64,000 nucleotides of DNA. Origin: Pseudomonadota bacterium. GTDB lineage: Bacteria; Desulfobacterota; Desulfobulbia; Desulfobulbales; JAGXFP01. How positions within the stretch are numbered: position 1 is the first letter of the stretch; the number at the start of each line of letters is the position of its first letter. The stretch covers positions 37,410 through 101,409 of the forward strand of contig JAHJIQ010000019.1 in the NCBI GenBank assembly GCA_018823285.1. Reading direction: 5' to 3'. The notes below the pieces were generated by a model. That model did not search any database and was not told the DNA's origin. It was given only the letters and a program-made list of their open reading frames with translations. The position numbers and the translations under genes are program-made. Of the stretch, positions 16,644 to 26,989 are shown one piece after another.

Positions 16644-16865
16644 TCACCTGTTTTCCAGGATGTCTTCCATTGATTGTTCACTGACTCCGCTTTCAAGGCC
16701 CTCGGTTACATGTTTCTGCACTGCCGCGATTTTAGCCGCCCGCTCCTGATCTCGGCGAATAAGGTCGCGTACATAGTCGCTGGAATTACTGTAACGTCCT
16801 GTTTTCGTCTGTGCTTCAACCCAGTTTTTCATCGGGTCGGGAAGAGAAACATTCATTGTAGCCAT
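16644..16865 (-). CDS. ParD/CopG-family antitoxin, apparently orphan
   Basis: A 73-aa ribbon-helix-helix antitoxin of the ParD type. It begins MATMNVSLPDPMKNWVEAQ, then RYSNSSDYVRDLIRRDQ and a C-terminal helix that would cover a toxin. Of the two nearby ATGs, 16865 is preferred because GGAGG is nine bases upstream. In normal parDE operons parE starts at the antitoxin stop; here the sequence below 16644 hits stops within a few codons and no ParE-like frame is seen. It sits beside transposase debris in the accessory island. Confidence 0.85.
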   Translation of the reverse strand: MATMNVSLPDPMKNWVEAQTKTGRYSNSSDYVRDLIRRDQERAAKIAAVQKHVTEGLESGVSEQSMEDILENR

Positions 16866-17078
16866 AATCATTACCTCCGATAGAATAAATCATGACACAT
16901 ATTGACAGACTTTGCCAAATAATTCCATCTGAATTCCGGGCCCGTTTTCCTTAACAGGTCTCCATGATTGGTTACCTTGCTGGTCAAAATCTTGAAGATC
17001 CTGCATAGGCTGAGGGCAAGCTTGACAAAGGCTGAGGGTTAGGCTTGCACTATTGCATTAATCTCCATGCAACTCTTT

Positions 17079-17821
17079 TTAGTTCTGCGTGGGAACCAGG
17101 GTTTTCCTGCCGAACAATCGTACCGCAAGAATACTGATTTCATAGAGGATCACAAGAGGACCGGCCATCAGGACCTGGTTGACCACATCGGGGGTCGGGG
17201 TGAGAATGGCGGCGATGACGAAGGCGATCAGAAAGGCATACTTGCGGTTCTTGCTTAGGAATGGCGCGTCGATGATGCCCAGTTTGGCCAGAAAGACCAT
17301 CGCCACCGGCAGCTCAAAAACCACACCGAAGGCGATCAGAAGGCGCAGGCTGAGGGAAAAATACTCGCTCACCGCGGGCATGGCGCTCAGGTGTTCATTG
17401 GAATAGCCCATCAGAAAGCGAAAAGCTGGCGGAAAAACCACAAAATAACCGAAGGCCGCGCCGCCCAGAAAACAGAAAGAAGATAAAACAGTGAATGGCA
17501 GAAGCGCCTTTTTTTCATGCTGGTAGAGGCCGGGGGCGATAAAGCGCCAGACCTGGAACAGAATCACCGGACTGCCGAGCAGAACACCACAGGACAGGGC
17601 GAGCTTCAGATAAAAAAAAAGGCCTCCTGGTACGAAGTGAAGATCAGGGAGGACTTGTCGGGCAACACATCGAAGAGCGGCTTAAAGAACCAGAACCCGA
17701 TCTGCTGAATAAAATAATAGGAAACCGCAAAGCCGATCCCCACTGCGACAAGCGAGATGATCAGGCAATCGCGTAATTCGGCCAGGTGTTCGGTGAGAGG
17801 TTGTTTATTCAAATCGTCCAT
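17079..17821 (-). pseudogene. tatC: TatC, split by a frameshift in a T9 run
   Basis: Twin-arginine translocase subunit TatC, a six-helix membrane protein. The N-terminal part (17821-17621, MDDLNKQPLTEHLAELRDCL) and C-terminal part (about 17611-17079, including FQVWRFIAPGLY and the PTPDVVNQ loop) are both intact but in different frames. They join at a minus-strand T9 tract (17612-17620): nine T give an early stop, ten T would give EAFFFYLKLAL in one continuous TatC. It may be a true pseudogene, a sequencing error, or corrected by slippage. A second, intact tatC lies at 43913-44680. Confidence 0.85.
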
Positions 17822-17943
17822 CAAATATGTGACCGGTCGGTAAATTTCCGTTAGAATGGGTTGGTTTTCGAATCTCGTCCCGGCCGGAACCGGTCGGATC
17901 GGGCACTATACTACAATCAAACCCGACACGAAACAACCGGATA

Positions 17944-18828
17944 ATGAGCATCAACAAAAACCAGTTTGCCGACGGTCTGGAAATCATGCGCCGGCCAATC
18001 CTGCCACTCGCCCGTCTGGCAATGCTTCTCTATCTGACCGGCCCCTTCGAGACCGTTGAAGAGCTCCTTGCCGAACTGGTCGAACCCATTGAAACCGGTG
18101 GCAGAAACTACGAGCAGCCGGGGCAGTTCCTGCAGGAATTTCTCTCCCCTCTCCGCCTGATGGAATCCCTGAAGAATGCCCGGCCGCCGGCGGCAAGAAT
18201 TCTCGATGAAAACCAGGACCCGCTTGATCCCATGGAAGGTCTTGAACTTCTGATCTCCCAGCAGGCCCTGACCATGGAACTCGAAAAGATCAACAGCCTT
18301 CTCTGCCGACCCTGCGGATGCAAATTGTGCTGCATCGGCCCTGAGGATACTCTCGCTCAGGAATATTTCGAGATACCTCTCACTGAGGATGAATCCCGCC
18401 TCTTTGCCCTGTCCGTTGTGAATAATGATCTGAGCAGAAAAAGTCTTCCCGCAGATGAACCACCTGTGACCATCAACGGCCGCCCATTTTATGAGGGAGA
18501 AAGCCGTATCTATCACTGGCGTTCCGGTTGGAGCATGGTGCTGCCACGCCACACCTCCTGCCCGGCCCTGGACCGCGAGACTGGCGGCTGCCGAATTTAT
18601 CCGGATCGCCCGGAGGTTTGCCGTCGCCCGCAGATTTTTCCCTATGTGCTGGAACGCCAACCCTCTCTGGATATTGAATATGAAGGACGCGTTCTCCAAA
18701 CATTCATCAGGCAGAAAAAGCTCCTGGCCGTCTGGGACTGTCCCTATGTCAAAACTTTGAAAGACGAAATTGCCGATTACGCTGAAGCCTGCGAACTTGA
18801 ACCGGTCTTCAGGGAAAACAAAGCATGA
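17944..18828 (+). CDS. YkgJ-family cysteine cluster protein
   Basis: 294-aa protein with the YkgJ-type metal-binding Cys cluster. About residues 122-130 read CGCKLCC preceded by RP, and a second cluster follows (SCPALDRETGGCRIYPDRP, then VCRRP). The family is thought to bind zinc or an Fe-S cluster, but no reaction is established. The N-terminal half is helical without a signal peptide, so cytoplasmic. It diverges from the frameshifted tatC and converges with the next gene, with 7 bp between the two stops. Confidence 0.82.
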   Translation: MSINKNQFADGLEIMRRPILPLARLAMLLYLTGPFETVEELLAELVEPIETGGRNYEQPGQFLQEFLSPLRLMESLKNARPPAARILDENQDPLDPMEGLELLISQQALTMELEKINSLLCRPCGCKLCCIGPEDTLAQEYFEIPLTEDESRLFALSVVNNDLSRKSLPADEPPVTINGRPFYEGESRIYHWRSGWSMVLPRHTSCPALDRETGGCRIYPDRPEVCRRPQIFPYVLERQPSLDIEYEGRVLQTFIRQKKLLAVWDCPYVKTLKDEIADYAEACELEPVFRENKA

Positions 18829-18835
18829 TCGCTTC

Positions 18836-19525
18836 CTATCTCTTTTCCCTGGTGGCAACATAGTGTTTCCACAATGGAGTCACCCTTTTTATCCGGTCGA
18901 TACCGATACGGTCCCAGAAAATTGCCGGCCGACTTCTGCTCCCCTCGACATTGTTGAAACCTGTCGGGGTGAGAACTGCATTGCACGGAAAGTCCCATGG
19001 ATCTCGCGGCAATTCCGCCACCACTCTTTCAGGGTCATCGACGGCGGCGACTACCTGGAACTTGGCGGCAAGACCACCGGTTTCTGCAAGCACAGCAAGG
19101 GCGAGATCAAAAAAACCCTTTCCATCACCCAGAAAAAACCCGCTCTCATCGGCCATAAGCGGATGGTCAACCAGCAGATCAATATTCAACCCTTTCAGGT
19201 CGCTGTTATCAAGACGTTTCCCATACCTGGCCAAACCTTTATAGGTCACTGCCATCGACATATTTTTGAACGGAATCGCAAATGGCCTGATCAGGAAAAA
19301 TCCCTCCTTCATCCCCGGCCCGGGCATGACCAGTTCCTTGCCATCGACCAGGACATTCAGCCGGACCTGCTTGAGAAGCATCGAAGGCCCGCAATACACC
19401 CGATCAGCTTTCTTGTAGATACCCTGTTTTCTCAAGATTTCAGCAACCCTGCCGGCCTGAGGTTTTAAAAAACTCTCCACTCCGGGGGAAAATTTTTCCC
19501 GAAGCATCTCCTTGCTGAATTTCAT
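18836..19525 (-). CDS. 5-formyltetrahydrofolate cyclo-ligase family protein
   Basis: 229-aa member of the 5-FTHF cyclo-ligase superfamily (COG0212). The C-terminal half has the family's LGDGKGFFD loop (canonical GYGGGYYD), an acidic VAAVDDPERVV strand and the PRDPWDFPCNAVLTP ending. The N-terminal ~70 residues diverge from the true cyclo-ligase ATP-binding segment. Some divergent COG0212 proteins are linked to thiamine rather than folate metabolism, so the substrate is uncertain. Confidence 0.7.
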   Translation of the reverse strand: MKFSKEMLREKFSPGVESFLKPQAGRVAEILRKQGIYKKADRVYCGPSMLLKQVRLNVLVDGKELVMPGPGMKEGFFLIRPFAIPFKNMSMAVTYKGLARYGKRLDNSDLKGLNIDLLVDHPLMADESGFFLGDGKGFFDLALAVLAETGGLAAKFQVVAAVDDPERVVAELPRDPWDFPCNAVLTPTGFNNVEGSRSRPAIFWDRIGIDRIKRVTPLWKHYVATREKR

Positions 19526-19743
19526 CCCGATTCTCGTCTGCCTGAAATTTTGACGTTGGTAACTTGTCTTCCGCTACGATACTAATCAATAAAAACTCGG
19601 ATAGACACAGAATACTGAAGAGAAATACCGTGTGCCGGAATGCATTGCTCTAAAAAAACTTTTGGGAGTCTGAACGGGGTTCTGGTAGTAAAAAAAGAAT
19701 TCAGAAGTGAAAGTGCTTAGAATCGTACCTAACGGCAATCAGG

Positions 19744-20868
19744 TTATAGCCGCGACACCTTCTTGGCATCATAAAGGATCTGCAGGGGGCCTGAACTGTC
19801 AAGCTTAACCGGCATCAGACCTGAAATGTCCGCGGAACGATCCACTTCCGGTTTTTGTTCTCCTGAAGCCGATGTAGACTGAATGCGACCGAAGCCGAAC
19901 TCGACCAGCTCCCTGATATCGTCCCACATGGTCTCACTGCCCAGAATTGCTACGGTCAGCAGATCGTCACCTCTTTTGAACTGGCCGACATAGGTCTGCC
20001 TGGCGGCATTGGTGAAGCCTGTTTTGCCTCCTTCAGCGCCATCAATCTGCCACAAGGCCCGGTTATGATTACGCAACAGTTTCCCATATCCGGTCCGGAT
20101 CTTTGCCCTGGCAACTCTCTCTGCAAACTCGGGATTGTCCATGGCCCGGTTAAAAAGGATGGCAAGATCGCGGGCGGTAGATTTCTGGCCGCGGGCCGTG
20201 AGACCGGTCGCCGTCTTGCAGACAGTTTTGGTTGCTCCCCAGGCCTTGGCCTTATATGTCATGAGTTTTGAAAAAACCCGCTCGGACCCGGCTATTTTTT
20301 CAGCCAGGGCGACACTCGCATCATTGGCTGAAGACAGGAGGACCGCATTGATCAAATCATCGGCCCGGTATGATTTCCCGCGCTGGATATTGATTTTGGA
20401 ACTTGGCATCGCCGCCGCTTTTCGACTTGCGGGAACCCATTCGTCATCGTCCAGGTTCTGGATGGCAATCAGCCCGGTGAGGATTTTGATGGTGCTGGCC
20501 GGTTGAGCAGCAAGGTCAGGATTATGGGAATAAAGAATCTGACCGCTTTCACCATCCATGACAATCGCGCTTCTTGAGGAAATTTTTCTCCTGAGATCGA
20601 CCGCGGAGATCAACCGCTCTCCGCCATGACTGTCCGGCCTGGTTTTGTGCCTGGAAAAGGTTGAAAGATCTGCCACGGTTGCCGGAAAATCATCCCGCTC
20701 CGACTCAGGAGAAGAACTATCCGGTTGAATTTTGTGAACTGAACTGAGGGATGCGACTGGCGCACGCCGTTTCTTGCTGCTGCTCCTGGCCTGGACGGTG
20801 GCAGGCACAGCGAAAGAAACCAGCAAAAAGAGAAGGAGGAGATACAATATCGGACAACGATCTCTCAT
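19744..20868 (-). CDS. D-alanyl-D-alanine carboxypeptidase (peptidase S11)
   Basis: Low-molecular-weight penicillin-binding protein that trims the terminal D-Ala of peptidoglycan stem peptides in the periplasm. The three active-site motifs are present: S125-T-I-K128, S180-A-N182 and K282-T-G284. A signal peptide (about residues 1-27, ending VQA) precedes a Ser/Arg-rich linker of about 60 residues. At 374 aa with little after the catalytic domain, it lacks much of the PBP5-type amphipathic C-terminal tail. A repeat core sits 23 bp upstream of its start. Confidence 0.92.
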   Translation of the reverse strand: MRDRCPILYLLLLFLLVSFAVPATVQARSSSKKRRAPVASLSSVHKIQPDSSSPESERDDFPATVADLSTFSRHKTRPDSHGGERLISAVDLRRKISSRSAIVMDGESGQILYSHNPDLAAQPASTIKILTGLIAIQNLDDDEWVPASRKAAAMPSSKINIQRGKSYRADDLINAVLLSSANDASVALAEKIAGSERVFSKLMTYKAKAWGATKTVCKTATGLTARGQKSTARDLAILFNRAMDNPEFAERVARAKIRTGYGKLLRNHNRALWQIDGAEGGKTGFTNAARQTYVGQFKRGDDLLTVAILGSETMWDDIRELVEFGFGRIQSTSASGEQKPEVDRSADISGLMPVKLDSSGPLQILYDAKKVSRL

Positions 20869-21268
20869 AGGGATTACACTTCAATAAATTTAAAGCCAGG
20901 TTGAGCAACATGCCTGCTCAAGCAAGACACTTACACCCGAAGGGTGAAAATAATAATTATTTTACAATGCCATAGTGTATTCTCCTCCTTAAACCTTACC
21001 CTACCGGCCTGCAGATTTTTCGTAAGCAAACCAGTAACTTAGAGATATATTGAATCACCACGAAAAGCAAGAATATTTTTTAACTTTCCGCCGTATCACA
21101 CTGTTTTTATGGCATTAAACAGGACATTATACGCCGAAAAACACACATCATATTGTGTGCTTCTCGCATAAAGCTACAACATGAAGTAAAATCAACCATC
21201 CTGTAAGTTGCTGATATTTTTTTAAATTCCACAAAATTTACTCATCAATAAGCACCGGATATCACTCA
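20869..21268. other. Intergenic with repeat core
   Basis: A 400-bp gap between the leftward carboxypeptidase and the rightward ogt. It contains one repeat core at 20891-20950 and then AT-rich DNA. I see no gene or clear promoter. Confidence 0.5.
20891..20950 (-). repeat. Dispersed hairpin core, copy 2
   Basis: Inverse-orientation copy of the core: TTGAGCAACATGCCTGCTC (GAGCAG/CTGCTC hairpin, one arm decayed), then ACACTTACACCCGAAGGGTG with the ACCC/GGGT hairpin intact. Confidence 0.75.
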
Positions 21269-21802
21269 ATGAAACCTCTATTTTCCTCCGCAGTGTATCA
21301 AGACGGAAACTTCATTTTCTATTTTATCAGTCACCACAAATCGGTCATTCATATCACCGCATCTTCGGCAAAGCATGAAAGGGCGGCTGCCTTCCTCTCG
21401 CTGTTTGTTCCCCAGGCACCGCATATCTCGCCAGCTGAGAAAAGTCACGCCTGCAATCTCATTAGCGCCCATATTTATCAGCCCGACATCCCCGGACGGC
21501 ATGTAGATTTTGAAAACAATTTCTTCCTGCGGCGAGGGACTTTATTCCAGAGAAAGATATGGCGTCTGCTCCTTGAAATTGGCTACGGCGAAACAATGAC
21601 ATACAGCAAACTTGCATTAAAGGCAGGTGTCCCGGGGGGAGCCAGGGCCATCGGCAATGCGTGCAATGCGAATCCACTGGCCCTGATCATCCCCTGTCAC
21701 CGGGTGATCGGCGTCAACAATCCCGGCGGTTACGCCGGAGGCAGGGAAGTGAAATTGAAATTGCTGGAAATAGAAGCGGAGCGGTTTAACTGCAGGAAAT
21801 GA
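21269..21802 (+). CDS. ogt: Methylated-DNA-protein-cysteine methyltransferase
   Basis: Suicide DNA-repair protein that moves the alkyl group from O6-alkylguanine to its own Cys. The active-site IPCHRVIG (Cys143) and the upstream MTYSKLALKAGVPGGARAIG DNA-binding helix-turn-helix are intact. 177 aa is typical. It is alone on the plus strand; the next feature is a repeat 10 bp after the stop. Confidence 0.93.
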   Translation: MKPLFSSAVYQDGNFIFYFISHHKSVIHITASSAKHERAAAFLSLFVPQAPHISPAEKSHACNLISAHIYQPDIPGRHVDFENNFFLRRGTLFQRKIWRLLLEIGYGETMTYSKLALKAGVPGGARAIGNACNANPLALIIPCHRVIGVNNPGGYAGGREVKLKLLEIEAERFNCRK

Positions 21803-21812
21803 AGCCTCAGAG

Positions 21813-21886
21813 GAACAGCTTGCTTGCGAGACATCGAGACTTATAACTCAAGGTGGTGCTGAAGTGAGTACCCGCTGGGTGAAAAC
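21813..21886 (-). repeat. Dispersed hairpin core, long variant, copy 3
   Basis: Inverse-orientation copy of the longer core subtype: GAACAGCTTGCTTGCGAGAC, ATCGAGACTTATAACTCAAG and GAGTACCCGCTGGGTGAAAA. It matches, in reverse, the extended copy at 59930-60040, including the ~35-bp insert absent from the ordinary core. Confidence 0.7.
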
Positions 21887-21901
21887 AGACCTTTTCAAAC
21901 C

Positions 21902-22978
<1,077 letters not shown>

Positions 22979-23059
22979 TCACTGAAACATGGCGGCTCAT
23001 TATAACTGAATATTTCTGAAAACCTGCCCACCCGGCGGTTTTAATTGAACAAATCCGCG

Positions 23060-23539
23060 CTAACCAATCCTGTCAAGATTGCCGAAATCTATCCACAGAT
23101 AGCCGAATTCCGTCTCATACACGCATGCACCAGGCGCATCAAGAAGACCGCCCGGAGAAAATCCGGTAGACATGGTTGCGGATGGAATCCCCAGCTGGCA
23201 TTTTGCTTCGGGATCAATTTTCCCCAACAGTCCACCCACCGCCATATTGGCAGCCTCCCGGACCGCATCAATGACCTTTTCCTCGTCGACCGCCTCTTCG
23301 TCAATGCCCATGAAATTGATGGCAATGTTTCTGGCCAAATCTTCAGGAAAAAAGAACATTGCCTGGAAAGAAGAGCCATCTCCACAATTGATAGCTATCC
23401 TCGCCTCAACATAATGTTTCTCTGACTCCCACATTTCCCGGGGCGGCTGATCCGCCAGGGGTTCGATCGGGATGTAAAACATGATTCCGAAAACATCGGC
23501 CAGAGACTGATAAACCATCTGCCTGAGATCGTCATTCAT
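23060..23539 (-). CDS. cheX: CheX-type CheY-P phosphatase
   Basis: 159-aa protein of the CheC/CheX/FliY phosphatase class. The catalytic helix is read as AVREAANMAVGGLLGKI, with Glu95 and Asn98 in the E-x-x-N arrangement. One such helix fits CheX rather than CheC, which usually has two. It follows cheY in the operon, and CheY-P is the likely substrate. Confidence 0.82.
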   Translation of the reverse strand: MNDDLRQMVYQSLADVFGIMFYIPIEPLADQPPREMWESEKHYVEARIAINCGDGSSFQAMFFFPEDLARNIAINFMGIDEEAVDEEKVIDAVREAANMAVGGLLGKIDPEAKCQLGIPSATMSTGFSPGGLLDAPGACVYETEFGYLWIDFGNLDRIG

Positions 23540-23585
23540 ATCACACCTGTACTATGAAATATTTTTTGGCCGATGCCCGGGCCGA

Positions 23586-24023
23586 TCAGAAATCCAAGTC
23601 ACCACCTTCTTCGGCGACACTGTCTTCTCCAGGGACAAACCCATATTTCTTATTCAGAATCTTCAGCATGATCTCCCGAATGGTTTCCGGCACAAAGGGC
23701 TTCTTGATGTAGCCCTCGGCGCCAAGGCGAACGGCCCTGGTGATTTTGGTTTCACTCGCCTCAGTCGACACCATGATCACCGGAATGTTTTTAATCCCGG
23801 AATCTTTTTTGAGCTCTTCAAGAAACTGCAGCCCGTCCATGACCGGCATATTGATGTCGGTGAGAATGATATCGACCTTATTACCGCGCACGACTTCAAG
23901 TGCCTCGGCACCATTCTCGGCCTCCAGGAATTCTCCCACCGGGACCCCGGACATCTCCACCACGCGCATGACCACGCTGCGGATCGTCTTTGAATCATCA
24001 ACTATCAACACATTGAATTCCAT
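23586..24023 (-). CDS. cheY: Chemotaxis response regulator CheY
   Basis: Single receiver domain of 145 aa with D9/D10, phospho-acceptor Asp56 (ILTDINMP), Ser/Thr in VSTEASE and Lys in YIKKPF. The C-terminal tail is about 20 residues longer than E. coli CheY. It lies in the middle of the chemotaxis operon between the HDOD gene and cheX. Confidence 0.93.
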   Translation of the reverse strand: MEFNVLIVDDSKTIRSVVMRVVEMSGVPVGEFLEAENGAEALEVVRGNKVDIILTDINMPVMDGLQFLEELKKDSGIKNIPVIMVSTEASETKITRAVRLGAEGYIKKPFVPETIREIMLKILNKKYGFVPGEDSVAEEGGDLDF

Positions 24024-24078
24024 TGCTTCACCCTCTGGTCCTATCTGACTTATGCAACAGATACGCCAGTGAACATGA

Positions 24079-24924
24079 TCAAATATTCAGAATATCCTCG
24101 GCCTTTTCCATCTCCATGACAACTTCGGCCATCAGCAGGTCCATCTTCTCTTCAGTAAATCCAAGCTTCGCCATTTCCTCGCCATTCACCCTTGAGGCAA
24201 GACCATCCGCCCCGACCCCGATTCCTGTCGAGATCACCAGGCTGTTGCTTAAGGTGACAACCTTCATCAAAGGTCCACCCTTCAGTGAGTCGAGTTCATG
24301 GTGCATCCTGACTGCTTCGACCATCTCCTTGTCAAACTCCCATTTTTCAAGAATTCTGGCGCCAAGTTCCGGATGGGAAATGCCGAGGCATTTGACTTCC
24401 GCCTCAACAAAAGAGCAGTTCTTGAGTCGAACCATGGCCATGATCTTTTCAAATTCATCGGCAACAAAACTGCTGACCACTCTTTTGCCGATATCATGGA
24501 GAAGCCCTGCAGTAAAGGCAGCCGAGGAATCCACACCCGGGATCTCCCTGGCCAGCATCTTGGCGGTAATGGCCACGGCCACGGAATGCTTCCAGAGATC
24601 TCCCTGCTCGAGATCATATCCGGCCCCGACCGCCCCCTTATAATATTTGGCGCTGCTGCTCGCGATAATGATGTCTTTCAGGATCGACTGGCCGATCACC
24701 ACCAGAGCATCATCCAGTGACGTAACCTTGCGGGAAAGCCCGAAATATGCGGCGTTGCACATTTTCAGGACATTCGCCGTAATGGCCTGATCGAACTGAA
24801 TCACCTCCGCCAGGTCTTTTGCTTTCACCTCCGGATTATCAATCATCCCCATGACCTTGTGCGCCACTTTCGGGAAAGAGGGAATATGTTTGACCATGCT
24901 CAGTATTTCTTCTGCCCTGCTCAT
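24079..24924 (-). CDS. HDOD-domain protein
   Basis: 281-aa HDOD protein (IPSFPKVAHKVMGMI, VIQFDQAITANVLKMCNAAY, LLHDIGKRVV). HDOD domains are HD-related regulatory modules usually without proven hydrolase activity; in chemotaxis operons they are thought to transmit signals or affect c-di-GMP. The retained H-D in LLHDIGK is at the HD-phosphohydrolase position. Its start overlaps the cheD stop (ATGA), so it is translationally coupled to cheD. Confidence 0.85.
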   Translation of the reverse strand: MSRAEEILSMVKHIPSFPKVAHKVMGMIDNPEVKAKDLAEVIQFDQAITANVLKMCNAAYFGLSRKVTSLDDALVVIGQSILKDIIIASSSAKYYKGAVGAGYDLEQGDLWKHSVAVAITAKMLAREIPGVDSSAAFTAGLLHDIGKRVVSSFVADEFEKIMAMVRLKNCSFVEAEVKCLGISHPELGARILEKWEFDKEMVEAVRMHHELDSLKGGPLMKVVTLSNSLVISTGIGVGADGLASRVNGEEMAKLGFTEEKMDLLMAEVVMEMEKAEDILNI

Positions 24925-25400
24925 ATCTCATATACCCCCTTACCGGAAACTTTGAGGGTAGTAACACCTGTTGCCACGTCGATACTTACGGTCCGGTTGA
25001 CCGTGCCACCGACATCCTCTTTGGCAATCATGACCTTGTTCTTGAGAAACATTTTCCTCAACGTCATGTAGTTTCTCTTGCCGATATTAAATACCCCGTC
25101 GGCGTCCATAATCTGTCCTCCGCCGACAACCTTGATCACCATCCGGGTCTTGGATGCGCCAAGCTTGTATGCCTCCTTGAAAAGCAGGGGGATCCCGGTA
25201 TCCGCAAACATGCAGGGCTTTCTCTCAGCCTTGTCCTTGTCAAGACTTGATTCCGGCAGCATATAATGAAGAATGCCGCCCACCCTGGCCTCTGGGTCAT
25301 AGATTACCAGTCCTATGCAGGAACCGAGGGAGTAGGTGATCAAGGTATCCTCCGGCGCCTTGCTGACCTTCATATCAGATATTCCAACTACAATTTTCAT
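24921..25400 (-). CDS. cheD: Chemoreceptor glutamine deamidase CheD
   Basis: 159-aa CheD. The catalytic Cys28 lies in SLGSCIG and His45 in GGILHYMLP, followed by KVVGGGQIM and NIGKRNY. The ATG at 25400 has GGAGGG upstream; the frame extends to 25589 but that part is not CheD-like. It deamidates receptor glutamines and can be recruited by CheX/CheC-like phosphatases. Between cheR and the HDOD gene. Confidence 0.92.
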   Translation of the reverse strand: MKIVVGISDMKVSKAPEDTLITYSLGSCIGLVIYDPEARVGGILHYMLPESSLDKDKAERKPCMFADTGIPLLFKEAYKLGASKTRMVIKVVGGGQIMDADGVFNIGKRNYMTLRKMFLKNKVMIAKEDVGGTVNRTVSIDVATGVTTLKVSGKGVYEI

Positions 25401-25486
25401 CCGAAATCGCCCTCCATTTGCCTTGAAACGACTGCCACCTGGTAGTGTTAGACAAACCAACCTACTTACAAAAAGTGCCCTGCCGA

Positions 25487-26359
25487 TTATTTTCTGTAGG
25501 CCGTTGCCGCCATCTGCGTAAATCCATGCTTGATATTCGATATACTCTCGGAGTGACCGATGAACAGATACCCTCCGGGCCTGAGGCACCGATGGAATTT
25601 TTCTACAAGTTCCTTCTGGGTCTCCCGGTTAAAATAGATCATCACGTTCCGACAGAAAATTACATCAAGCTCCTCCTGCCATGGATATTGGTCCATCAGA
25701 TTAAAATGCTTGAAACTGATTCTTTTCTTAAGGTTTTCCCGTACTTTCACGAGACCGTCACTCCTGCCCACCCCTTTCTGAAAATAACGCTTCAGAAAAA
25801 GCGGCGGCACCTTGACGACCCGTTCCTCTGGATAAACCCCTCTTTCCGCAATTGCCAGAACCTTGGTCGATATATCCGTCGCATGAATATTGAAGTTCAG
25901 GGCCGGATATTTTCGCAGATAATCATCAACAACCATTCCCAAAGTATAAGGCTCTTCGCCCGATGAACAGGCAGATGACCACATCGTGATCTGATTTTTT
26001 CTGGGGCCAATGGTTTCGATCAATTTCGGCAGAACCTCGGTGACCAGATGATCAAAATGTGCATTCTCGCGAAAAAAACTGGTGAAATTGGTCGATACAC
26101 TGTCGATCATATGGACCAACTCACCCGCCCCTCCATTGCCGATCACGTGATCATAATAATCCTGAAAAGACTCGATGCCGGTCACCCGCAATCTCTTCCC
26201 GAGTCGCGCGTTAAGAAGTTCCCGCTTCTCGGATTTGAGAAATATGCCGGTTTTGTCAAAGATCAGACTGCTGAAAGCCTGAAACAATTCCATCGACATC
26301 TTCTCATGGCCGAAGCCCGAAACGGACCTGGCAGAATTATGCGGTTGTTTCATCAGCAT
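25487..26359 (-). CDS. cheR: Chemotaxis methyltransferase CheR
   Basis: SAM-dependent methyltransferase that methylates receptor glutamates. It shows the N-terminal helical domain, then VSTNFTSFFRE, SSACSSGEEPYTL (SAM loop), HATDIS, VIFCRNVMIYFN and GGYLFIGHSES, all CheR hallmarks. The start is not fixed by a Shine-Dalgarno; several Met occur in the first 23 residues. Confidence 0.94.
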   Translation of the reverse strand: MLMKQPHNSARSVSGFGHEKMSMELFQAFSSLIFDKTGIFLKSEKRELLNARLGKRLRVTGIESFQDYYDHVIGNGGAGELVHMIDSVSTNFTSFFRENAHFDHLVTEVLPKLIETIGPRKNQITMWSSACSSGEEPYTLGMVVDDYLRKYPALNFNIHATDISTKVLAIAERGVYPEERVVKVPPLFLKRYFQKGVGRSDGLVKVRENLKKRISFKHFNLMDQYPWQEELDVIFCRNVMIYFNRETQKELVEKFHRCLRPGGYLFIGHSESISNIKHGFTQMAATAYRK

Positions 26360-26443
26360 TCAATCAGTATTGAATTAACCAGCTGCGGTCGAGCCACGGC
26401 TGGAAAGTCACGCACCACGCGACCAGCTTCTACACCGCCAGTA

Positions 26444-26947
26444 TCAGTGTTCACTGAATTGCAGGTCGATCCCTTTGCCGACCACCTTGTCAACATCAAC
26501 AAGAATTGTCACTTCGCTGTTCACCTTGGCCATCCCGAGAATACTCGTCGAATCACCGAGTCTGGAACCGAAAGAAGGGGGAGGCTCAATGTCCTTGGCA
26601 ACCACATTCAGGACTTCCGAAACTGAGTCCACTACCATGCCGACCAGAATTGACCCCCCATGGACATCAACAACTATGATGCATGTTCTCTCATCGTAAT
26701 CCCGGCTGCCCATCTCAAATTTAAGCCGCAGATCAATGATCGGAATTACCCTGCCCCGTAAATTAATCACGCCCTTAATGAAAGACGGAGTATGGGGAAC
26801 CACGGTGATCTCCATAACTCCGATGATCTCTCTGACCTTGAGAATCTCAATTCCGTACTGCTCTTCGCCAAGGACAAATGTAAGATATTTGTTGGCCCCC
26901 TGAGTTGACTTTGCCTTGACTGCTTGGCTTGTTCCAGGATCACTCAT
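26444..26947 (-). CDS. cheW: Chemotaxis coupling protein CheW
   Basis: 167-aa SH3-like scaffold that links CheA to chemoreceptors. Family segments include FVLGEEQYGIEILKVREI, GVINLRGRVIPIIDLRLKF and VVDSVSEVL. A ~15-residue charged N-terminal extension precedes the domain. It lies 42 bp after cheA. Confidence 0.95.
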   Translation of the reverse strand: MSDPGTSQAVKAKSTQGANKYLTFVLGEEQYGIEILKVREIIGVMEITVVPHTPSFIKGVINLRGRVIPIIDLRLKFEMGSRDYDERTCIIVVDVHGGSILVGMVVDSVSEVLNVVAKDIEPPPSFGSRLGDSTSILGMAKVNSEVTILVDVDKVVGKGIDLQFSEH

Positions 26948-26989
26948 CTCTGTTCACACCTTGTTTTCTGTTTATCAACTTTCTTGACC

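Noticed and set aside
17917..18861. 314-codon leftward frame
   Set aside because: Antisense to the YkgJ gene, whose Cys clusters are convincing.
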